This document shows positions 6,983 to 12,447 of a stretch of DNA of 12,447 bases, piece after piece (position 1 is the stretch's first letter; each line of letters begins with the position of its first letter). Source of the DNA: CAMQVM01 sp044433405 (GTDB taxonomy: Bacteria > Bacteroidota > Bacteroidia > Bacteroidales > Rikenellaceae); assembly GCA_044433405.1 (NCBI GenBank), contig JAWXTQ010000056.1, positions 1 to 12,447 on the forward strand, written 5' to 3'. The notes beneath the pieces are model-generated. The model was not told the DNA's origin and made no database searches. It saw nothing but the letters and a program-made list of their open reading frames with translations. The translations under genes were made by a program, and so were the position numbers.

Positions 6983-7960
6983 ATGAAAAAACCTATAGTT
7001 GCAGTGATTTGCGGAGGAGACTCCTCTGAGTACGAAATTTCTATCTCTGGTGCTAAATATATTTATCAACAGTTGTGTAGCAGCGAGTTTCTGCCTTTTA
7101 TTGTCTATATTTCAAAAAAAGAGTGGGTCGTTGTGGTTAAAGAGTGTCGTGTAGAGATTGATAAAAACGACTTCTCGTTCACCTTCAATGGAGAGAAATA
7201 TTGCTTCGATTATGCTTTTATTAACATACACGGAACTCCAGGTGAAAATGGCGTTTTGCAATCTTATTTTGATTTATTAGAGATTCCCTACTCTTCATGT
7301 GGGGTTGATGCTTCTGTTATCACTTTTAACAAGATGTTTTGTAAAAGGGTGTTAGCTGGTTGCGCAGTAGCAATGGCAAAAGATTTTGTTATCGCTAAGG
7401 GTGATGCAATCGACGCTCCTAAAATTGTTGAACAGTTGGGGCTTCCGCTATTTGTTAAGCCTAATAATTCGGGAAGTAGTTTTGGTGTGACAAAAGTTAA
7501 AGCTGCTGATGATATTGAGGGTGCCGTTGAGGCTGCATATTCTGAGAGTAACACTGTGTTGTTAGAGCAGTTTGTCGAGGGGCGAGAGTTTAGCCAAGGT
7601 GTCTATTCGGTAGGCGGTGAGGTGATAGCACTTCCGTTAACTGAAATTATCTCAAAAGGAGAATTCTTTGATTATGCTGCAAAATACAATGGCGAATCAA
7701 CCGAGGTTACTCCAGCTGATATTGAACAAAGTATCTCATTAGAAATTGCACTACAGGCTAAAAAAATATACAAACTTCTGGACTGCAGAGGTTTTGTGCG
7801 TATAGATTTTATTGTTTCTGGTTCTTGTCCATACTTTATTGAGTTAAACTCAGTTCCAGGAATGAGCAGTGAGAGTATTATACCGCAACAGGTTGCGGCG
7901 GCAGGAATGAAAATGAATGATTTCTTAAGTCAAATTATCAAAAATAGTTATAAAATTTAA
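6983..7960 (+). CDS. ddl: D-alanine-D-alanine ligase
   Basis: This cytosolic ATP-grasp ligase makes D-Ala-D-Ala for the peptidoglycan pentapeptide; 325 aa is a normal length. The N-terminal signature is GGDSSEYEISISGA (11-24), with Glu16 matching the conserved D-Ala-contacting Glu. HGTPGENG (83-90) and IPYSSCG (101-107) follow. ATP-grasp motifs are FVKPNNSGSSFGV (157-169, Lys159), LLEQFVEGREFS (193-204) and YAAKYNGEST (231-240). The Mg-binding set is Asp275 (RIDF), Glu287 and Asn289 in ELNSVPGMS. Two modest departures from the commonest sequence are Asn116 where many relatives have Asp (before the KxxxK-like NKMFCKR) and NSVPGMSSES where NTxPGMTxxS is usual; neither removes a metal ligand. 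The stop is 4 bp before the ATG of the NagB-like/PIG-L gene, implying one transcript. D-Ala-D-lactate activity cannot be excluded from sequence alone. Confidence 0.93.
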   Translation: MKKPIVAVICGGDSSEYEISISGAKYIYQQLCSSEFLPFIVYISKKEWVVVVKECRVEIDKNDFSFTFNGEKYCFDYAFINIHGTPGENGVLQSYFDLLEIPYSSCGVDASVITFNKMFCKRVLAGCAVAMAKDFVIAKGDAIDAPKIVEQLGLPLFVKPNNSGSSFGVTKVKAADDIEGAVEAAYSESNTVLLEQFVEGREFSQGVYSVGGEVIALPLTEIISKGEFFDYAAKYNGESTEVTPADIEQSISLEIALQAKKIYKLLDCRGFVRIDFIVSGSCPYFIELNSVPGMSSESIIPQQVAAAGMKMNDFLSQIIKNSYKI

Positions 7961-7964
7961 TAGT

Positions 7965-9905
7965 ATGAAAAGTAATTACAAATTACAAACAGGTGGTGGA
8001 CTTATCGTTGGAGCAGAGCCTATTGACATAGTGACTCGCTTTGAGATGATTCCTACCGAAATTGTGCCTTCTTCATCTGAAGGTAGTAGTAAAGTTGCTA
8101 ACGAGATTGTAGCTTTAATCCAAGAAAAAGCAGCTAAAGGCAAAAAATGTGTTATTGGGCTTTCTACAGGAAAATCACCATTACCAGTTTATGATGAGCT
8201 TGTTAGACTTCATAAAGAGGAGGGTGTAAGCTTTAAAAATGTTGTGGTGTTTACTCTTGATGAGTTTTATCCAGTCAAAAGCGACGATGTGCATAGCCGT
8301 AACTACAACCTAAGAACTGTGTTCTTGAACCATGTTGACATTCTTGAGGAGAATATCAATATCATGGAGGGTTCAACATCAATTGATTCAATTAGCTGTT
8401 ACTGCAAATCATACGAAAAAAGCATTGAAGATGCTGGTGGTTTAGATATGATGGTTTTGGGTATTGGTTTGTCAGCTCAAATTGGTTTTAACGAGCCAGG
8501 AACTCACAACAACTCTAAAACTCGTCTAATTGCTCTTGCTAACCGTACAAGAATGTCGCTTTCTTCACTGTTTGTAACAGGTGTAGATGTTCCATCTAGT
8601 GCAATCACCCTAGGTATATCTACAATCATGAATGCAAAAAGAGTAATCGTATTTGCATGGAGTGAAGAGAAAGCACAAGCAGTTGCAGATATGGTTGAGA
8701 AAGAGATTAGCAATGCAACTCCTGCATCTCATCTTCAAAATCATCCAAACTGTAAAATCATCGTCTCAGAAGATGCTGCAAGTGAGCTTACGAGAAGCAA
8801 ATCACCTTGGTTAGTAGGTACTTGTGAGTGGACTCCTAAGTTTATTCGAAAAGCAGTTTTATGGTTGTGTCAAAAAGTTGATAAACCTATCTTGAAACTT
8901 ACTCACGAAGATTATATCAACAACTCATTATCTGATTTGCTTGACAAAAAAGGAAGTTATTCTGATATTAACATCAAAATATTTAACGATTTACAACACA
9001 CTATCTCAGGATGGCCAGGTGGAAAACCAAATTCTGACGACACAACTCGTCCAGAGCGTTCAAACCCATTCCCTAAAAAAGTTGTTGTTTTCTCTCCACA
9101 TCCTGATGATGATGTTATCTCTATGGGTGGTACATTTATCCGCCTAACAGACCAAGGTCATGATGTGCATGTTGCTTATGAAACATCAGGTAATATTGCA
9201 GTGCATGATGATGTTGTTTTACAGCACTTCGATACAGCGCGTGAGGTTGGATTTACAGATAGATATGATGAGGTGAAAGCGCTTGTTAAATCTAAACAAG
9301 ATGATGGTTTCGAGCCTGAGGCTTTACGTCAAATCAAAGGTTCTATCCGTCGTGCTGAGGCTAAAGCTGCATGTCGTTCGTTTGGTTTAAATGAAGAGAC
9401 TAATGCTCACTTCTTGAATTTACCATTCTACGAAACTGGTACTATCGAGAAAAAAGGTTTAGGACCAGAGGATGTTGAGATTGTAGCTAAGTTCTTAGAT
9501 GAATTAAAACCTCACCAAATATATGCTGCAGGTGATTTAACTGACCCTCATGGCACTCACCGTGTTTGTATTGAAGCAGTATTGGGAGGTATCGAACTTC
9601 TTAAATCGCAAAATGCAGAGTGGTTAAAAGATTGCCGTCTATGGTTATACCGTGGTGCATGGCAAGAGTGGGAATTAGATATGGTTGACATGGCTGTTCC
9701 ACTTAGTCCAAGAGAGGTAATCCGTAAACGTCATGCAATTTATCACCACCTTTCACAAAAAGATATCGTGCCTTTCCCAGGTGATGATAAACGTGAATTC
9801 TGGGAGAGAGCAGAGGATAGAACACAAGCAACAGCAGCATTGTACGACAAGCTAGGTATGGCTGAGTATGAGGCAATTGAAGTGTTCGTTCGTTATGAAT
9901 TTTAA
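7965..9905 (+). CDS. NagB-like / PIG-L (LmbE) deacetylase fusion protein
   Basis: This 646-aa two-domain protein resembles the long 'glucosamine-6-phosphate deaminase-like' proteins of Bacteroidota. Residues about 35-285 are a NagB/RpiA/SugarP isomerase fold: GLSTGKSPLPVYDEL (65-79), TLDEFYP (97-103) and GIGLSAQIGFNEPGT (166-180). Asp99 and Glu177 match Escherichia coli NagB Asp72 and Glu148, but Ser170 and Gln172 replace catalytic Asp141 and His143, so classical deaminase activity is doubtful. A linker (about 286-370) contains HTISGWPGGKPNSDD. Residues about 371-640 are a PIG-L domain with metal-binding SPHPDDD (377-383) and DPHGTHR (527-533), as in zinc-dependent GlcNAc deacetylases. A reasonable inference is action on N-acetylamino-sugar conjugates, sensing or cleaving sugar phosphates. 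Coupling to ddl (4 bp gap) suggests a link to cell-wall amino-sugar metabolism. A terminator follows 27 bp after the stop. I give no symbol because nagB function is not supported. Confidence 0.9.
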   Translation: MKSNYKLQTGGGLIVGAEPIDIVTRFEMIPTEIVPSSSEGSSKVANEIVALIQEKAAKGKKCVIGLSTGKSPLPVYDELVRLHKEEGVSFKNVVVFTLDEFYPVKSDDVHSRNYNLRTVFLNHVDILEENINIMEGSTSIDSISCYCKSYEKSIEDAGGLDMMVLGIGLSAQIGFNEPGTHNNSKTRLIALANRTRMSLSSLFVTGVDVPSSAITLGISTIMNAKRVIVFAWSEEKAQAVADMVEKEISNATPASHLQNHPNCKIIVSEDAASELTRSKSPWLVGTCEWTPKFIRKAVLWLCQKVDKPILKLTHEDYINNSLSDLLDKKGSYSDINIKIFNDLQHTISGWPGGKPNSDDTTRPERSNPFPKKVVVFSPHPDDDVISMGGTFIRLTDQGHDVHVAYETSGNIAVHDDVVLQHFDTAREVGFTDRYDEVKALVKSKQDDGFEPEALRQIKGSIRRAEAKAACRSFGLNEETNAHFLNLPFYETGTIEKKGLGPEDVEIVAKFLDELKPHQIYAAGDLTDPHGTHRVCIEAVLGGIELLKSQNAEWLKDCRLWLYRGAWQEWELDMVDMAVPLSPREVIRKRHAIYHHLSQKDIVPFPGDDKREFWERAEDRTQATAALYDKLGMAEYEAIEVFVRYEF

Positions 9906-9932
9906 GCGGTTAACTTCTAATTACTAATTATG

Positions 9933-9969
9933 ATGAGTCCACTACTTAAAGTTGTGGACTCATTTTTTT
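9933..9969 (+). terminator. Intrinsic terminator of the ddl operon
   Basis: ATGAGTCCAC (9933-9942) pairs perfectly with GTGGACTCAT (9954-9963) over an 11-nt loop, followed directly by a run of seven T (9963-9969). It starts 27 bp after the fusion gene's stop codon and is a textbook Rho-independent terminator for plus-strand transcription. Confidence 0.88.
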
Positions 9970-9970
9970 C

Positions 9971-10084
9971 ATTAGTGTCCGTTAAACTCTTGGGGAAATT
10001 TGCTCAGCCCCTGTTTTGGGTTTTTTGTAATATATTGATATTTAAACAGTTACATTAATATATTATTTTTTAGTGGACACCAAT
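9971..10084. mobile_element. 114-bp MITE-like element with terminal inverted repeats
   Basis: The left end ATTAGTGTCCGTTAAA (9971-9986) matches the reverse complement of the right end (10069-10084) at 13 of 16 positions, with GTGTCC and TAAA conserved. Ends with GTGTCC plus TAAA resemble those I recall for IS4-type insertion sequences in Bacteroidales. The interior holds no gene; it has a perfect 9-bp hairpin, TAATATATT (10028-10036) with AATATATTA (10057-10065), and a G4/C4 pair near 10000. It therefore looks like a non-autonomous element or a collapsed IS. Both flanks are T-rich (9963-9969 and 10085-10090), so a target duplication cannot be defined cleanly. It lies just upstream of the next gene and may affect its expression. 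Confidence 0.5.
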
Positions 10085-10105
10085 TTTTTTAAAATAACTT
10101 AAACT

Positions 10106-12447
10106 ATGAGAATTATGAGAGGTATAATGACATTTATTCTGCTATTCTTGTTTAGTGGAGTAATGTATGCTCAGGATTTTAAACCTGATAAGGCATACTA
10201 TAATGTTGGGTTCTGGCAACCTGATACATTAGGTAATCACAGGGCAGTTGTGAGTGTTAATAGTGACACCAACTTCGCAATTGCCGAAATTCCTTGGCGT
10301 AGACGTGATAAAGATCCTCAGCAGACAGGAATTATTATCGTAGATGCTACTACTGGGGATGTCGTGGCTAATTTTTATCGCAAATTTATTAGTCGTGAGC
10401 ATGCAATTATTGCTTTTGAGCCACAAACAGTGCCGAGTAAATATTATATCTACTATATGCCTTACAAAACTTCTGGTGGTCCATACCCTCGTATTACCTA
10501 CGTAAAAGAGAGTAGTGTGCCAGAGAGTGATTGGCTTGAAACGGTAAAGGAGATGGAGTTATGTAGCTTTACTCCTGCTAAGTTTGAGGAGTTTCAATCA
10601 CTGAGTGAATTTGATAGTTTTTACCCAATGGAGATTGTGGCAACTGCTAGAGAGCAGAAGCAGCTAATTGACGATAATAGTGAGCGACCATTTTTACTAT
10701 TCCCTGAGACTAGAGAGAATGGAATACGAATGTTTGATGATATCCCATATCGTTGGGCGGCAAAGGGGGCAACTTATAGTTTCTCGGCAGAGGTTGATCT
10801 TAACGAATATTTTGTATTTCAATTAGGTTTGTGGGCGTTTAAGCAAGATGTTGAAGATGTAGAGATTGAGTTTACTGATTTAGTAGGTCAAGGGGGTGTT
10901 ATTTCAGCCTCTTCTTTCACATGTTTTAATACTAGTGGTGTCGACTGGCTAGGTAGAGAGATGGATATCGATGTTGATGTTACAAAAGGCAAGGTGCAAC
11001 CATTATGGATTGGTATAGATATTCCATCATCAGACCTACCTAAGGGGGTTTATCGTGGTAGCGTTAAGGTTAGAGCTAAAGGAACGCCAATGCAAAGTGT
11101 CGATTTATCTGTAAATCTAACTGATAACTACCTAGTTGATAGGGGTGATGGAGATATTTATCGCCTATCGCGTTTGCGTTGGTTGAATTCGCAGTTTGCA
11201 GTTGATGATGAGATTGTTAAGCCATTTACACCTGTAGAGGTTGAAGATAAACGCATAGATATTTTGGGACGAAGTGTAGTGCTTGATAGCTATGGGCTTC
11301 CTTCTCAGATTTTAAGTTATTTTACTGAGGAGATGACATCGGTTGCAGATGAGGGTAGTGATGTGATATTATCGCCATTTAAGTTTGTAATTAAAAAAGA
11401 TAAGAAAGATATTGAACTTGAAAACAAAAGTTTCTCTTTTGATAAGAAAAATAGCGGAGTAACTACTTGGAGTAGCGAAAATAAAGCCTCTGGATTAGAT
11501 GTTCAGATTACAGGTAAGATGGAGTTTGATGGATTTATGGAGTATTGCGTTAAGATTACGGCAAACGAAAAAACTTCCATCGACGATGTGCGCCTTGAAG
11601 TGCCTATGAATAGTCATTACGCTAAATATTGGCTCGGTCTAGGTGAAGAGGGAGGTTTTGCTCCTAAAAGTGGTGCCTGGAAGTGGGATCAAGTGCAAAA
11701 TCAAGAGGGGTATTGGTTCGGTAACGTAAATGGAGGTTTACAATGCTTGTTCCGTGATACAAACTATGTTCGTCCTTTGAATACCAACTTCTATCAACAA
11801 AAGCCTCTTAACTTGCCTCCATCGTGGTATAATGATGGTAAGGGGGGAATTGCTTATTATACTCAGAAAGATCAGTTTTTGATTACCACTTACAGTGGTG
11901 ATAGAGTTTTAGAGAGTGGTGAGGAGTTGAATTTTATATTTCTAGTATCAATTACTCCTTTTAAAACTATTGATACTCAGAAGCAGTGGCATGATAGATA
12001 TTATCATAAACATGTATCAATAGATGAGGCAATTGCTAGTGGAACTAACACCATAAATATTCACCATGCACAAACAATTAATCCTTTTATAAACTATCCG
12101 TTTCTTCGTCCAGATTATATGAAACAGTATATTGACGAGGCTCATGAGAAGGGTGTTAGTGTCAAGATATACTATACTGTACGTGAATTGGCTAATCGTG
12201 CACCTGAGTTGTGGGCACTTCGCAGCCTTGGGCATGAGGTGTTTTCGTCGGGTGATATACTGGGTTACTCGTGGTTGCGTGAGCATTTAGGCGACGATTA
12301 CATAGCAGCGTGGTTTGTAGATAAATATAAAGATGCTGCAATAGTTACTTCAGGAGTGTCGCGTTGGCACAACTATTATGTCGAGGGGTTGCAGTGGTTG
12401 GCATCAAATCTTGATATAGATGGTTTGTATATAGATGATATGGCAAT
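10106..12447 (+). CDS. Secreted protein with GH123_N (DUF6067)-type region, glycoside-hydrolase-like (partial, 3' end cut)
   Basis: An uninterrupted frame from the ATG at 10106 reaches the right edge with 780 full codons and no stop. Residues 1-22 form a Sec signal peptide (MRIMRGIMTFILLFLFSGVM then YA, likely cut before Gln23); ATGs at codons 4 and 8 are alternative starts. The middle region contains YRLSRLRWLNSQFAVDDEIV (352-371) followed by KPFTPV and GRSVVLDSYGLPSQILSYF-like text. This closely resembles the 'RLSRLRWLNSTIG-DD' block I associate with the GH123_N family. The later part includes a TIM-barrel-like stretch with YTVRELANRAPELWALRS (about 691-710) and DGLYIDDMA at the cut end, similar to the acid pair seen in glycosidase barrels. 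GH123 members act on beta-linked N-acetylgalactosamine, but this substrate is not shown here. A large periplasmic or surface role in glycan breakdown is inferred. No SusC/SusD partner is visible. Confidence 0.75.
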   Translation, partial: MRIMRGIMTFILLFLFSGVMYAQDFKPDKAYYNVGFWQPDTLGNHRAVVSVNSDTNFAIAEIPWRRRDKDPQQTGIIIVDATTGDVVANFYRKFISREHAIIAFEPQTVPSKYYIYYMPYKTSGGPYPRITYVKESSVPESDWLETVKEMELCSFTPAKFEEFQSLSEFDSFYPMEIVATAREQKQLIDDNSERPFLLFPETRENGIRMFDDIPYRWAAKGATYSFSAEVDLNEYFVFQLGLWAFKQDVEDVEIEFTDLVGQGGVISASSFTCFNTSGVDWLGREMDIDVDVTKGKVQPLWIGIDIPSSDLPKGVYRGSVKVRAKGTPMQSVDLSVNLTDNYLVDRGDGDIYRLSRLRWLNSQFAVDDEIVKPFTPVEVEDKRIDILGRSVVLDSYGLPSQILSYFTEEMTSVADEGSDVILSPFKFVIKKDKKDIELENKSFSFDKKNSGVTTWSSENKASGLDVQITGKMEFDGFMEYCVKITANEKTSIDDVRLEVPMNSHYAKYWLGLGEEGGFAPKSGAWKWDQVQNQEGYWFGNVNGGLQCLFRDTNYVRPLNTNFYQQKPLNLPPSWYNDGKGGIAYYTQKDQFLITTYSGDRVLESGEELNFIFLVSITPFKTIDTQKQWHDRYYHKHVSIDEAIASGTNTINIHHAQTINPFINYPFLRPDYMKQYIDEAHEKGVSVKIYYTVRELANRAPELWALRSLGHEVFSSGDILGYSWLREHLGDDYIAAWFVDKYKDAAIVTSGVSRWHNYYVEGLQWLASNLDIDGLYIDDMA

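Noticed and set aside
7288..7554. Minus-strand open frame of 88 codons inside ddl
   Set aside because: It is antisense to the ATP-grasp core of ddl, whose motifs are all intact; a shadow frame.
12017..12286. Minus-strand open frame of 89 codons inside the GH123_N-type gene
   Set aside because: It lies opposite a continuous long coding frame with a signal peptide and recognisable family motifs; no independent support.
1..12447. CRISPR array, tRNA or rRNA genes
   Set aside because: No regularly spaced repeats, cloverleaf-like segments or rRNA-like conserved stretches were seen in the window.

Overview
The window looks like a chromosomal piece from a low-GC member of the Bacteroidota, most likely order Bacteroidales. 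This rests on three things. The protein families are typical of that phylum: a Porin_10-type putative porin, a NagB-like/PIG-L fusion, and a secreted protein with a GH123_N (formerly DUF6067) type N-terminus. Candidate promoters fit the Bacteroides pattern TTTG, about 19-20 bp, then TAnnTTTG. Genes lack strong Shine-Dalgarno sequences. The species cannot be named from sequence alone.

Layout. (1) 1-316, minus: the first 105 codons of a winged-helix protein, probably the N-terminus of a Fic/DOC-family protein, cut by the window edge. (2) 317-664: no convincing gene, but rich in inverted repeats, including an 11-bp palindrome centred on the -33 element of gene 1's likely promoter. (3) 665-4178, minus: an outer-membrane beta-barrel porin followed 49 bp later by an MltF-like lytic transglycosylase, probably one transcript, both acting at the envelope. 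(4) 4179-4522: a divergent promoter region. (5) 4523-7960, plus: three housekeeping genes, pssA (phosphatidylserine synthase), nadB (L-aspartate oxidase) and ddl (D-Ala-D-Ala ligase), each preceded by a candidate promoter. (6) 7965-9905, plus: a 646-aa NagB-like/PIG-L deacetylase fusion starting 4 bp after ddl and almost certainly cotranscribed with it; a strong intrinsic terminator follows. (7) 9971-10084: a 114-bp MITE-like element with imperfect 16-bp terminal inverted repeats, between that terminator and the next gene. (8) 10106 to the right edge, plus: a secreted protein with a GH123_N-type region, 780 codons visible, open at the 3' end.

Functional theme. Much of the window concerns the cell envelope: peptidoglycan precursor synthesis (ddl), peptidoglycan cleavage (MltF), phospholipid synthesis (pssA), an outer-membrane porin, and an amino-sugar-type fusion protein in the ddl operon. 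nadB supplies NAD precursors. The exported GH123_N-type protein points to glycan use. I see no clear new multi-gene system. The most unusual items are the fusion protein that lacks two NagB catalytic residues but is coupled to ddl, the palindrome overlapping the Fic-like gene's promoter, the small MITE-like element, and the competing hairpins at 547-619.
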